NCBI RefSeq assembly: GCF_902804485.1
Contig: NZ_CADCST010000058.1
Location: 1 to 64,000 of the forward strand
Origin: Flavobacterium collinsii
GTDB taxonomy: Bacteria; Bacteroidota; Bacteroidia; Flavobacteriales; Flavobacteriaceae
Length of the DNA stretch: 64,000 nucleotides
Direction: 5' to 3'
The notes under the pieces were generated by a model. It ran no database searches. It saw nothing but the letters and a program-made list of their open reading frames with translations, and was not told where the DNA came from. A program made the translations under genes and the position numbers. Of this stretch, positions 41,731-50,686 are shown one piece after another. Each line of letters opens with the position of its first letter. Within the stretch, counting starts at the first letter, position 1.

Positions 41731-42310
41731 ATGTGCCGTTCCTCCGGAACTTATTTTGGTATCGTTTTATTTTCAACGGATTAAAATCCGTTGCTACAAA
41801 ATCTATCGTTCCTTCGGAACTTGATAATGTGGTTGTTTTATTGATAACGGATTTTATTCCATCGTATAAAACAGATGTAATCATTAAAGAGCCGTTGGCT
41901 CGGCCAATATTGTAGTGACGGATTTTAATCCGTCATATAAATGGATGTAGTAATAAAAAGAGCCATAGGCTCGACCAATATTTTTTTTAATTTAATTTCA
42001 GAACGAAACGAAATTCATTGTCGAAATTTAAAATTGTTGCGAAATGTGCCGTTCCTCTGAAACTTATTTTGGGACCGTTTTATTTTCAACGGATTAAAAT
42101 CCGTTGCTACAAAATCTATCGTTCCTTTGGAACTTAATCATATGGTTGGTTTATTGATAACGGATTTTATTTCATCGTATAAAACAGATGTAATCATAAA
42201 AGAGCCGTAGGCTCGACTAATCTTGTAGCGATGGGTTTTAATCCGTCATATAAAATGGACATAATAATAAAAAGAGCCTTAGGCTCGACTTATATTCTTT
42301 CCTTGATTTA
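41731..42310. repeat. Two tandem 313-bp palindrome-array units
   Basis: Unit 1 starts near 41731 and unit 2 near 42044. Landmarks recur at +313: CAACGGATTAAAATCCGTTG at 41774 and 42087, and GAGCCG(T)...GGCTC at 41889 and 42202. Each unit holds about six hairpins, including GTTCC-NN-GGAAC, AACGGATTAAAATCCGTT, GACGGATTTTAATCCGTC and GAGCCNNNGGCTC. Confidence 0.9.
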
Positions 42311-42331
42311 ATTCCAAAAAGAGACAAAATT

Positions 42332-42360
42332 CATTGCCAAAGTTTAAAACCTTGGCAATG
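42332..42360 (-). terminator. Terminator of uvrA
   Basis: CATTGCCAA (42332-42340) pairs with TTGGCAATG (42352-42360), just after the uvrA stop on the minus strand. The following minus-strand sequence is T-rich. Confidence 0.6.
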
Positions 42361-42366
42361 ATAATT

Positions 42367-45198
42367 TTATTCTAGTTCTTTCTTTAAAAACTTAGCGGTG
42401 TAACTTTTTTTGCTTTTCGCAACTTCTTCCGGAGTTCCTTTGGCGATCAATTGTCCGCCGCCTTTTCCGCCTTCTGGACCAATATCGATAATATAGTCCG
42501 CAAGTTTAATAACGTCCATGTTATGTTCTATTACTAAAATTGTATTTCCTTTATCCACTAATTTATTAATGACATCCATTAAAACACGTATATCCTCAAA
42601 ATGCAATCCTGTAGTAGGTTCATCCAGAATATAAAAGGTGTTTCCGGTATCTTTTTTGGATAACTCACTAGCCAGTTTGATACGCTGTGCTTCACCACCT
42701 GACAACGTTGTACTTTGCTGACCTAAGGTGATATAACCTAAACCAACATCCTGTATAGTTTTTACTTTTCTGTAAATCTTCGGAATGTTCTCGAAAAACG
42801 GAACCGCTTCATCAACGGTCATATTTAAAACATCAGATATAGACTTTCCTTTGTATCGAATCTCCAGTGTTTCTCTGTTAAAACGTTTGCCCTGACAGGT
42901 TTCACATTCTACATAAACATCAGGTAAGAAGTTCATCTCGATGGTTCTCACGCCAGATCCTTCACAGGTTTCACAGCGTCCACCTTTTACGTTAAAACTA
43001 AATCGTCCTGCTTTATAACCTCGAATCATACTTTCGGAAGTCATAGTAAACAGGTTTCTGATTTCTGTAAAAACTTCGGTATAGGTTGCCGGATTCGAAC
43101 GTGGTGTTCTTCCAATCGGACTTTGGTCGATGTCAATTACTTTATCGATATGTTCTAGGCCTTCAATTTTTTTGTAGGGTTGTGGTTTTTTAACACCATT
43201 AAAATAGTAAGCATTTAAAATAGGATAAAGCGTTTCGTTTATCAAAGTTGACTTTCCACTTCCGGAAACTCCAGTTACGCAGATCAGTTGTCCTAAAGGC
43301 AGTTCGATAGAAACATTTTTTAAGTTGTTTCCTGTTGCTCCCGTTAGTTTTAAGGACTTTCCATTTCCTTTGCGACGTTCCTTCGGAATCTCGAGTTTCA
43401 TTTTACCATTCAGATATTGAGCAGTAATGGTGTTAGACCTTAATGTTTCGGCAGGAGTTCCAATGCTGATGATTTCTCCGCCATATTTACCGGCTTTCGG
43501 ACCAATGTCAATCACATAATCGGCGGTTTCAATCATATCTTTATCATGTTCCACCACAATAACCGAGTTCCCAATATCGCGTAATTGTTCTAATGATTTA
43601 ATTAGTTTTTCGTTGTCTCTTTGATGTAAACCAATACTTGGTTCGTCCAGAATATATAAAACTCCAACCAGTTGTGATCCAATTTGAGTTGCCAGACGTA
43701 TACGTTGTGCTTCACCACCCGAAAGTGATTTTGAGCTTCGGCTTAATGCTAGATAATTCAGGCCAACATTCATTAGGAAGTTTAAACGGTCTTTGATTTC
43801 TTTAACCACTTCCGAAGCGATCAAAAGTTGTTTGTCGGTTAAGTGAGTATTTAGATCCTGAAACCAGATTGTTAAATCAGAAATATCCATATCACATAGT
43901 TCGGTGATATTTTTATTGTTGATTTTGAAGAATAAAGCTTCTTTTTTCAAACGGGATCCTTCACAAACAGGGCAATTAACCTCGTCCATGAAATCTTTTG
44001 CCCAACGTTTGATAGTTGTTGAAGCACTTTCATCATATTGATTTTTAATAAAATGAGAGATACCTTCAAAATCTATTTTATAATCTCGGGTGACGCCAAG
44101 ATCTTTTGAGTTTACCGTGAATTTATCTTTTCCGCCATGTAAAATAACAGTCATGGCCTCTTCCGGAATTTTCTCAATAGGGTCTGTTATCTTAAAACCA
44201 TATTTCTCACCAATAACTTCTAATTGTTTAAAAATCCAGGATGATTTATATTCACCAAGTGGTGCGAATCCACCTGCTTTTATAGACAATTTAGGGTTTG
44301 GAATAATTTTTTTAATATTGATTTCATGTACAGTTCCCAAACCATTACAATGCGGACAAGCTCCTTTTGGGGAGTTGAAAGAAAATAAATTAGGTTCCGG
44401 ATTTTGATACGAAATACCAGTTGAAGGACACATTAAATTTCTACTGAAATAACGCACTTCGTTAGTGTCCTGATCTAAAATCATCAAGACATTTTCACCG
44501 TGATGCATCGCTGTATTGATACTTTCGGCTAAACGTTTTTGATTGTCTTCAGTATTTTCAATCAGCATTCTGTCGACTACGATTTCGATGTCGTGTGTTT
44601 TGTAACGATCCAGTTTCATTCCGGAAACTAAATCCTGAATTTCACCATTGACACGTACTTTTAGGAAGCCTTGTTTGGTAATTTGTTGAAACAATTCAGC
44701 ATAATGTCCTTTTCTGGCTTTAATTACCGGAGCCAGAATATTGATGCGCTTTCCATTAAAATCCTGAATGATTAAATCTTTAATTTGCTCGTCAGAATAC
44801 GAAACCATTTTTTCGCCCGTGTTGTAACTATAAGCGTCGGCACCACGAGCGTAAAGAAGCCTTAGGAAATCGTAGATTTCGGTAATGGTTCCTACGGTAG
44901 AGCGTGGACTTTTACTGGTGGTTTTTTGTTCAATTGCAATTACGGGTGAAAGTCCGTCAATTTTATCTACATCGGGACGTTCTAAGCCGCCAAGGAACTG
45001 TCTGGCATAAGCCGAAAAAGTTTCTACATAACGACGCTGTCCTTCGGCATAAATGGTATCAAATGCTAAAGATGATTTTCCCGAGCCTGATAAACCGGTA
45101 ATAACAACCAGTTTTTCACGCGGAATTGAAATGTCTATATTTTTTAGATTATGAACTCTTGCACCAAGAACTTCAATAGTATTGTCTTTTTCTAACAT
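42367..45198 (-). CDS. uvrA: Excinuclease ABC subunit A
   Basis: A 943-residue DNA-damage recognition ATPase of nucleotide excision repair. There are two ABC modules: Walker [15 protein letters not shown] and [14 protein letters not shown], and signatures [17 protein letters not shown] and [16 protein letters not shown]. Zinc ligands are in [17 protein letters not shown] and CETCEGSG...[12 protein letters not shown] at 45198 ([20 protein letters not shown]) is the natural start; an in-frame TTG lies four codons upstream. Normal length and no damage. It has its own promoter box and terminator. Confidence 0.97.
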   Translation of the reverse strand: MLEKDNTIEVLGARVHNLKNIDISIPREKLVVITGLSGSGKSSLAFDTIYAEGQRRYVETFSAYARQFLGGLERPDVDKIDGLSPVIAIEQKTTSKSPRSTVGTITEIYDFLRLLYARGADAYSYNTGEKMVSYSDEQIKDLIIQDFNGKRINILAPVIKARKGHYAELFQQITKQGFLKVRVNGEIQDLVSGMKLDRYKTHDIEIVVDRMLIENTEDNQKRLAESINTAMHHGENVLMILDQDTNEVRYFSRNLMCPSTGISYQNPEPNLFSFNSPKGACPHCNGLGTVHEINIKKIIPNPKLSIKAGGFAPLGEYKSSWIFKQLEVIGEKYGFKITDPIEKIPEEAMTVILHGGKDKFTVNSKDLGVTRDYKIDFEGISHFIKNQYDESASTTIKRWAKDFMDEVNCPVCEGSRLKKEALFFKINNKNITELCDMDISDLTIWFQDLNTHLTDKQLLIASEVVKEIKDRLNFLMNVGLNYLALSRSSKSLSGGEAQRIRLATQIGSQLVGVLYILDEPSIGLHQRDNEKLIKSLEQLRDIGNSVIVVEHDKDMIETADYVIDIGPKAGKYGGEIISIGTPAETLRSNTITAQYLNGKMKLEIPKERRKGNGKSLKLTGATGNNLKNVSIELPLGQLICVTGVSGSGKSTLINETLYPILNAYYFNGVKKPQPYKKIEGLEHIDKVIDIDQSPIGRTPRSNPATYTEVFTEIRNLFTMTSESMIRGYKAGRFSFNVKGGRCETCEGSGVRTIEMNFLPDVYVECETCQGKRFNRETLEIRYKGKSISDVLNMTVDEAVPFFENIPKIYRKVKTIQDVGLGYITLGQQSTTLSGGEAQRIKLASELSKKDTGNTFYILDEPTTGLHFEDIRVLMDVINKLVDKGNTILVIEHNMDVIKLADYIIDIGPEGGKGGGQLIAKGTPEEVAKSKKSYTAKFLKKELE

Positions 45199-45214
45199 AA
45201 ATTTGAGCAAAAAG

Positions 45215-45222
45215 CAAAGTTA
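45215..45222 (-). promoter_or_regulatory. -7 box (TAACTTTG) of uvrA
   Basis: The minus-strand TAACTTTG matches TAnnTTTG, 17 nt upstream of ATG 45198. The short leader supports this ATG. Confidence 0.45.
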
Positions 45223-45282
45223 CCATTTTGATTTGTTCTTTTGATACTGGAGTGCAAAAGTTTATGTTACAAATAGTAACAA

Positions 45283-45308
45283 AAAACGCTAACCAAAGTT
45301 AGCGTTTT
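45283..45308 (-). terminator. Terminator overlapping the end of the Fic gene
   Basis: AAAACGCTAAC (45283-45293), loop CAAA, GTTAGCGTTTT (45298-45308). The minus strand continues with T6. The Fic stop codon (45299-45301) lies within the 5' arm. Confidence 0.82.
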
Positions 45309-46252
45309 CTTTTTCGGGTAAGCATGTATTCTTCGATGGCTTCTTTGGTGGTGTACCAGTTTCGGCCTTCTTTATAAGCGTCTATTTTGCCTGTTCTGGC
45401 TAGTAAACTTACATATTCCTGACCGTATGGAGTTTCTGGTTCACTTACAATATCAGATATTTTCTGATAATCATAATCATTGCCGGGCATTGCACTTAGG
45501 TAGATATTTAAAGTACGTTCCAAAGCCTGACACATCAAAAGGGTTAGTTTTTGATAATTACCGTTATTAGCCTGATTGAGTGCTTCATAATATTTCTTTC
45601 GATCGTTTTTAAGAATAATGGCAGGCGGAAAACCACAACGCATTAGTAATAAATTCATACTCAAACGAACTGTACGCCCGTTTCCATCAAAAAAAGGATG
45701 AATCCAAACTAGTTTATGATGGTAAATCGTAGCCAGTTCAATATCGTTCAGTTCTAATGGATTTGTATTGATGAAATCGATTAGTTCATCAAGATAATCT
45801 GAAACTTTGTTTGCATTGGGAGGCATAAAATTAGCTCCGGAAATGCGGACACCTCCGTTGCGTAAACGACCGGCAAAATCATCTTCAATAGAACGTAAAA
45901 TCAATCCGTGAATAGACAAAATATCGATGCTTCGAAGTTTGTACGTATCGTCTACAATTTGATATAGATAATCAATAGCTTTATCATGATTATGGGTTTC
46001 AAAATGTTCCCGAAGTGATTTTCCTTTGATGGTAATGCCTTCCTGGATGACCATTTGGGTTTCCCGCAAACTCATGGTGTTTCCCTCTATGCTGTTCGAG
46101 TTGTATGTCCATTCTAAAGATAAACTCTCTCGAATTTTATGCAAAGCAATATTGGGCAGTGGTCTGCTGTTTTGCAGATCAAGCCTTTTTTGATACAATC
46201 GATCAAATGTTGATTGAAATTCAGTTCTATATGTTAAGTCTATATTCCACAT
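45299..46252 (-). CDS. Fic-family AMP transferase with inhibitory helix and C-terminal DNA-binding domain
   Basis: A 317-residue Fic protein. The catalytic motif is VWIHPFFDGNGRTVR with His near 185, so the HPFxxGNGR core is complete. An N-terminal inhibitory motif S/TxxxE[G/N] is present as S52-N-S-I-E56-G57, making it a self-inhibited class II Fic. The beta-hairpin flap region includes GVRISGANFMPPNANKV. The last about 45 residues (EYVSLLARTGKIDAYKEGR then NWYTTKEAIEEYM) resemble an excisionase/MerR-type winged helix. Family members transfer AMP to protein hydroxyls. A perfect inverted repeat lies between its promoter elements, so autoregulation through the C-terminal domain is plausible (inference). 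No antitoxin partner is encoded beside it. Confidence 0.9.
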   Translation of the reverse strand: MWNIDLTYRTEFQSTFDRLYQKRLDLQNSRPLPNIALHKIRESLSLEWTYNSNSIEGNTMSLRETQMVIQEGITIKGKSLREHFETHNHDKAIDYLYQIVDDTYKLRSIDILSIHGLILRSIEDDFAGRLRNGGVRISGANFMPPNANKVSDYLDELIDFINTNPLELNDIELATIYHHKLVWIHPFFDGNGRTVRLSMNLLLMRCGFPPAIILKNDRKKYYEALNQANNGNYQKLTLLMCQALERTLNIYLSAMPGNDYDYQKISDIVSEPETPYGQEYVSLLARTGKIDAYKEGRNWYTTKEAIEEYMLTRKRKR

Positions 46253-46259
46253 TACCCAC

Positions 46260-46290
46260 CAAAGGTACTTCTTAATATCGGATAATCCAA
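46260..46290 (-). promoter_or_regulatory. Promoter of the Fic gene
   Basis: On the minus strand the -33 TTG (46290-46288) and -7 TACCTTTG (46267-46260) are 20 nt apart, a full match. Transcription would begin only 1-3 nt before the ATG at 46252, giving a nearly leaderless mRNA. Confidence 0.62.
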
Positions 46291-46314
46291 AAAAATAACG
46301 TATCCGATATTAAG
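46271..46314. promoter_or_regulatory. 14-bp inverted repeat, candidate Fic operator
   Basis: CTTAATATCGGATA (46271-46284) and TATCCGATATTAAG (46301-46314) are perfect inverted repeats with a 16-bp spacer. Each arm contains a near-palindrome (TATCGGATA, TATCCGATA). One arm lies exactly between the -33 and -7 boxes of the Fic promoter. No T-run follows, which argues against a terminator for the upstream ClC gene. Confidence 0.62.
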
Positions 46315-46315
46315 G

Positions 46316-48100
46316 CTATTCAATTGTCATAGAACGCAGCTTGGTTCTATAGGCTTCAAGTGCTATAGATTTGGAGATGAAGCCATAGTATTTTTCGTTT
46401 CGGATAACGGGAAGGAATGCTGTTTTTGATATTTCAAATTTGCTCATTACAATTTCCATACTGTCAGTAGAAGAAATGGTAGCTGCCGGTGTTTTCATGA
46501 CGTCTTTAATTAAAGTGTACTTGACACGATAAGAGTTAAAAATAATCTCCCTTATATCGTTAAAATGAACAATACCAACAAGTTCTTTTTCATTGTTTAC
46601 AACTGCAAAAACCACCTGGTTGGAGTGGGAAATAAGATCGACCAGTTTGCTTAAGTTTTCCTCTGGATGTACTGTTAGATAGTCACATTGAATAATGGTG
46701 TCGATATCTAAAGTTGATAAAATATTTGAATCTTTATTACTTGTAAAAGCGTGTCCTTTTTTAGCCAGACCTTTAACGTCTAGTGAATATTTTTCAAAAC
46801 GTTTTGAAATTGCAAAACTGATTGATGATACAATCATCAGCGGAATCATTAAGCTGTAACCTCCCGTGATTTCAGCAATTAAGAAGATAGCGGTTAAAGG
46901 TGCATGAAACAATCCACTTAAAATTCCCGCCATTCCAACCATTGTAAAATTACTGATTGGCAGTTTTGATAAACCGATAAGGCTAATGAATTTAGAGAAA
47001 AAATAACCTAAATAAGATCCTAGAAATAAGGAAGGTGCAAAATTACCACCGTTTCCACCGCTACCAATAGTTAATGCCGAGGCAAAAACTTTGACCATCA
47101 TGGTACATCCTACAAATAATAATAAAACCCACTGATTGTTTCTGAAATCTTCAAACAGGGTATTGTTTAATATTTTTCCGGGATCGGTTTCGGATAGTGT
47201 TTTTATACTTTCATAACCCTCTCCAAAGAGTGTTGGGAAAACAAAAATTAGTAAGGCCAATAACGAAGCTCCTATTAATGCTTTTTTGTAGGCTCCCATT
47301 TTTAGATTGGCAAAATAATGCTCAATTCTTTGAAAATTTCGGGCGTAATAAACGGCCATAAAACCGGTTAAAATTCCCAGAAGTACATAAAATGGAATAT
47401 TATGATAATTAAATGCTTCCTGTTTTTTAAAGGATAATAAAATCGTTTCGTCCAAAACAATAGCCGAAACTAAAGCCCCTGTTGCGGCCGAAATCATGAT
47501 AGGAGTAAAAGCTGAAATACTTACATCTACCAGCAAAACCTCAATTGCAAAAAGAACTCCGGCAATAGGAGCGTTAAAAGCAGCGGCAATTCCAGCTGCA
47601 ACACCACAGCCAATCAGTAAAGTCCGGTCTTTATAAGGTAATCTGTAATTTTGAGCAAAATTTGACCCAAAAGCGGCTCCTGTAACCACAATGGGGCTTT
47701 CAAGACCCGCAGAACCTCCCAAACCAACCGTTAAGGAGCTGGTAACGATTTGGGCATACATTTGTTTTCTGGGAATAATACTCGCTTTTTTTGCAACAGC
47801 ATACAATATTTGTGATGTTCCTTTTTCGATGCTACCGTTTAGAACTCTTTTGACAACAAAAACAGTAAGTACAATACCAATAATTGGAAGTATACTGTTA
47901 ATAAAACTCAGTTTTAAAATTCCATTGATATAAGTGGCGAATGAAAAAACACTATGTGCAAAAGTTTTTAAAACAATTACTGCCAGAGAGCAGGAGATAC
48001 CAATTAAAACGCTTGACAGGAAAATAAATTGCTTTGGAGTCATTAACGATTGTCCTAAAGCGATAATGTTTTCTAGTTTTCTAAAATATTTTTTTAGCAT
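46316..48100 (-). CDS. ClC-family chloride channel/transporter with CBS domains
   Basis: A 594-residue membrane protein. The ClC core (about 20-430) has about ten hydrophobic helices. GLGGSAGLESPIVVTGAAFG carries the gating glutamate in GLESP, where most relatives have GxEGP. GSGGNGGNFAPSLFLGSYLG is the filter region, and MVGMAGILSGLFHAPLTAIF follows. Two C-terminal CBS domains (about 455-590) include LTVHPEENLSKLVDLI and MKTPAATISSTDSMEIV, probably nucleotide-regulated. The gating glutamate favours an H+/Cl- exchanger, but the sequence does not decide this. It has a promoter box at 48128-48135. Confidence 0.9.
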   Translation of the reverse strand: MLKKYFRKLENIIALGQSLMTPKQFIFLSSVLIGISCSLAVIVLKTFAHSVFSFATYINGILKLSFINSILPIIGIVLTVFVVKRVLNGSIEKGTSQILYAVAKKASIIPRKQMYAQIVTSSLTVGLGGSAGLESPIVVTGAAFGSNFAQNYRLPYKDRTLLIGCGVAAGIAAAFNAPIAGVLFAIEVLLVDVSISAFTPIMISAATGALVSAIVLDETILLSFKKQEAFNYHNIPFYVLLGILTGFMAVYYARNFQRIEHYFANLKMGAYKKALIGASLLALLIFVFPTLFGEGYESIKTLSETDPGKILNNTLFEDFRNNQWVLLLFVGCTMMVKVFASALTIGSGGNGGNFAPSLFLGSYLGYFFSKFISLIGLSKLPISNFTMVGMAGILSGLFHAPLTAIFLIAEITGGYSLMIPLMIVSSISFAISKRFEKYSLDVKGLAKKGHAFTSNKDSNILSTLDIDTIIQCDYLTVHPEENLSKLVDLISHSNQVVFAVVNNEKELVGIVHFNDIREIIFNSYRVKYTLIKDVMKTPAATISSTDSMEIVMSKFEISKTAFLPVIRNEKYYGFISKSIALEAYRTKLRSMTIE

Positions 48101-48127
48101 GCTGTTTGTAAAAGGTTAGGGAGAATA

Positions 48128-48135
48128 CAAATTTA
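48128..48135 (-). promoter_or_regulatory. -7 box (TAAATTTG) of the ClC gene
   Basis: The minus-strand TAAATTTG matches TAnnTTTG, 28 nt upstream of the ClC ATG. Confidence 0.45.
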
Positions 48136-48176
48136 GTCTATAATGTTTGAAAACTCACGAAAATAGAGAACTAATA

Positions 48177-49862
48177 TTAAAAACCAACCGCTGTATCGTC
48201 TCCACGAAAATCAGCACCACCTTCAAGAGAATTGTTTGGAAGAACCAGGATACAGTCCAGCTTGCCAATTACAGGAGCATTTTTTTCATTGATCAGATAG
48301 TTTTTTGCTTTTAGTTTGTCAATTGTAACATTGCTAAAGGCATTAGGTTCAAATGTAATCAGATCCGGAAGCCATTGGTGGTGAAAACGGGGAGCATTTA
48401 CAGCTTCCTGCATGCTTAAATTGTATTCGTATACATTTAAAATTGCCTGTAATACAGAAGTGATAATAGTCGATCCGCCCGGAGTACCTACCACCATAAA
48501 CAGTTTTCCGTTTTTTTCGACAATCGTTGGAGTCATTGAGCTTAGCATTCTTTTTTGCGGTGCAATACTGTTGGCTTCATTTCCTACTAAACCAAACATA
48601 TTAGGAGATCCGGGTTTTGCACTAAAATCGTCCATTTCATTGTTTAAAAAGAAACCCAGCTCGTCACAGTAATATTTAGATCCAAATGCGTCATTTATTG
48701 TGGTAGTTGCAGCTACAGCATTTCCTTGTGCATCAACGATAGAATAGTGAGTAGTTTCAGTACTTTCATTGTACGTTACTTTTCCTTCTTTTATTTCAGA
48801 GGATAAACTGGCTTTTTCGGTATTGAAACTCGACATTCTGTCTTTTAAATACGTATCAGATAGCAAAGCTTTCATTGGAATTTTTACAAAATCAGGGTCA
48901 CCTAAAAACTGACTTCTGTCTGCATATGCTCTTCGCTCGGCTTCAACAATAACCTGAATGGATTCTACCGAATTATGTCCCATTTTGGATAAGTCATAAG
49001 GAGTAATCATTTTCATAATTTGAGCCAGACAAATTCCACCACTGCTTGGTGGTGCCATTGAAGTAATTTTTAATTCTTTATAGTCAAACTGTAGTGGTTT
49101 TCTCCATTTGGCCTCGTATTTCTCAAGGTCTTTAAGCGTTATGATACCGCCTTTTTTCTGAATATAATTTACTAAGGTTTTAGCAGTTTGACCTTTATAG
49201 AACTCATCTCTTCCATTCTTTTGAATGCGTTTTAAAGTACTGGCCAGAGCAGAATATTTGATCGTGTCGTTTTCTTTGAATTTTCCGGCCATAAGTGTAT
49301 TCGGACCGTTCACTTTTACAATGGCGTCATGATAAGCTTCCAGTTGCTTTTGTTGTTTTAAGGTTACAATTACACCTTTTTCGGCAAGGGCAATAACAGG
49401 TTTTAATATTTCGGACATCGGAAGAGATCCTAGTTTTTTATGAACAGCGAAAACTCCGGCGACAGTTCCCGGAACTCCAATTGCTAAAGCTGTTTCGGTA
49501 CTTTTTCCTTTAATGACATTTCCATCTTTATCCAGGAACATATCTTTTGTTGCAGCAAGAGGTGCTTTTTCGCGGTAATCCAGTGAGCCCACTTCGCCAT
49601 TGGCTTTTCGGTAAACCATAAAACCACCACCGCCAATATTTCCTGCATATGGGAATGCAACAGCCAAAGCCAATTCAGTACCGACCATTGCGTCAAAGGC
49701 ATTACCACCTTTTTTCATGATGTCTGCTCCAACTTTTGAAGCTTCTGCACGTGCCGAAACCACCATGGCTTTTGAAACGACAAGTCCGGTTGGCTTTATT
49801 GGGTTTTGCTGTGCGGTACAGCTAATGTAGATTAAGGTAACTAAGAAAGTTATTTTTTTCAT
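48177..49862 (-). CDS. ggt: Gamma-glutamyltransferase
   Basis: A 561-residue exported enzyme that cleaves or transfers the gamma-glutamyl group of glutathione. The signal sequence ends at LIYISC, a possible lipobox, so it may be a lipoprotein. The large-subunit region has GGNAFDAMVGTELALAVAFP and GNIGGGGFMVYR. The autoprocessing and catalytic threonine is in TETTHYSIVDAQGNAVA, followed by TTTINDAFGSKY. The small-subunit motif is MLSSMTPTIVEKNGKLFMVV and VGTPGGSTIITSVLQ. ACP phosphodiesterase lies 52 bp upstream on the same strand and may be co-transcribed. Confidence 0.95.
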   Translation of the reverse strand: MKKITFLVTLIYISCTAQQNPIKPTGLVVSKAMVVSARAEASKVGADIMKKGGNAFDAMVGTELALAVAFPYAGNIGGGGFMVYRKANGEVGSLDYREKAPLAATKDMFLDKDGNVIKGKSTETALAIGVPGTVAGVFAVHKKLGSLPMSEILKPVIALAEKGVIVTLKQQKQLEAYHDAIVKVNGPNTLMAGKFKENDTIKYSALASTLKRIQKNGRDEFYKGQTAKTLVNYIQKKGGIITLKDLEKYEAKWRKPLQFDYKELKITSMAPPSSGGICLAQIMKMITPYDLSKMGHNSVESIQVIVEAERRAYADRSQFLGDPDFVKIPMKALLSDTYLKDRMSSFNTEKASLSSEIKEGKVTYNESTETTHYSIVDAQGNAVAATTTINDAFGSKYYCDELGFFLNNEMDDFSAKPGSPNMFGLVGNEANSIAPQKRMLSSMTPTIVEKNGKLFMVVGTPGGSTIITSVLQAILNVYEYNLSMQEAVNAPRFHHQWLPDLITFEPNAFSNVTIDKLKAKNYLINEKNAPVIGKLDCILVLPNNSLEGGADFRGDDTAVGF

Positions 49863-49914
49863 GCTGATGTAAAATTAAAATGTAGTATTGGTGCTTTCTC
49901 TGTAAAAAGCGTTA

Positions 49915-50502
49915 TTAAAGAGAAAGTAATTTTTGACTGGAATGGCTTTTTATATCTTCAAAAAAGAGTGTAAATTCACGCTCAAATTCCGGATAGAATT
50001 CGACTAGTTCTGCACTGGCAAATTGCATATTGGATTGGTTTTTCGACCTTCTTCGGTCCATCTGAGTTAAAATTTGGTGTATTCCTTCAACAGTCTGATA
50101 ACTCAAAAGCCAGTTTTGTTTGATCATATAAGGCATTAAGTCTTGCGTCTTTTCTGTTAAAATGGGATAATTTTCATGCAAAGATCTGTAAAATCGGTTA
50201 ACAAAACGATCCAATTTTTCATCAGAGTACTTTTCCCAGTTTTTTGCAAGGAAATGATCGTAAACAATGTCGACAATAACACCGGCATAATGATGGTATT
50301 TTTCATGTAAACGTTTGGTACTTTGCCTGAAAACATCATGCGAATCGGTATAGGTGTCTATAGATCGATGTAGAAGAATGCCTTTTTGAACATCTTCCGG
50401 AAAATGCTCAAACTGTTTTCCGCGAATTCCATCGGCCATAAAGTTGCCAATTTTGATCAGATCGTTTTCGCCGGAAAGATATATATGGGCTAGGAAATTC
50501 AT
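49915..50502 (-). CDS. acpH: Acyl carrier protein phosphodiesterase family protein
   Basis: A 195-residue all-helical HD-like protein. MNFLAHIYLSGENDLIKIGN at the start, GILLHRSIDTYTDSH, and the metal-binding segment VIVDIVYDHFLAKNW are the signature blocks of AcpH (DUF479). AcpH removes the 4'-phosphopantetheine arm from acyl carrier protein. Length fits the E. coli enzyme. It is upstream of ggt on the same strand; a functional connection is not evident. Confidence 0.9.
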   Translation of the reverse strand: MNFLAHIYLSGENDLIKIGNFMADGIRGKQFEHFPEDVQKGILLHRSIDTYTDSHDVFRQSTKRLHEKYHHYAGVIVDIVYDHFLAKNWEKYSDEKLDRFVNRFYRSLHENYPILTEKTQDLMPYMIKQNWLLSYQTVEGIHQILTQMDRRRSKNQSNMQFASAELVEFYPEFEREFTLFFEDIKSHSSQKLLSL

Positions 50503-50516
50503 TTGTTTAGGTCCTG

Positions 50517-50645
50517 AGGTTCTAAGAAACTAAGTTATTTTAGTAAAAGTATGAAAACTTTTTGACATCGTTTTAAGGAATGATAGATCACTTCGTATTT
50601 AAAATCTGAAAACTTAGAACCTTAGCAACTTAGAATCTTAGTAAC
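50517..50645. repeat. Intergenic inverted repeat with 8-bp CTTAG units
   Basis: AGGTTCTAAG (about 50517-50526) faces CTTAGAACCT (about 50613-50622). The right side continues as ACTTAGAA, CCTTAGCA, ACTTAGAA, TCTTAGTA in an 8-bp rhythm (50612-50645). The left side holds the reverse complement AACTAAGTT nearby. It lies between divergent acpH and glmM. Confidence 0.6.
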
Positions 50646-50650
50646 TTTTC

Positions 50651-50658
50651 TATATTTG
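50651..50658 (+). promoter_or_regulatory. -7 box (TATATTTG) of glmM
   Basis: Full match to TAnnTTTG, 29 nt before the ATG. The upstream -33 position falls within the CTTAG repeats and lacks TTG. Confidence 0.48.
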
Positions 50659-50686
50659 TGACAAAAAATAACCATAACTCACAAAA

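Larger units (their letters stand above)
41324..42366. other. 1-kb non-coding region rich in palindromic repeats
   Basis: From left to right it contains a reverse-orientation copy of the dispersed structured repeat (41400-41486), an AT-rich stretch with a GTTGCCAAAGTTTAAAATTTTG element (about 41527), and two tandem 313-bp units of hairpins (about 41731-42310). The uvrA terminator follows at 42332-42360. No plausible gene was found; the open frames here are products of the palindromes. Confidence 0.8.

Noticed and set aside
41688-41915. Open frames on both strands in the palindrome array
   Set aside because: They are produced by the self-complementary repeats, lack start signals, and do not persist in the second unit.
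46271-46314. Inverted repeat as a terminator for the ClC gene
   Set aside because: The 16-nt loop and lack of a T-run make it a poor terminator, and one arm fits exactly between Fic promoter elements.
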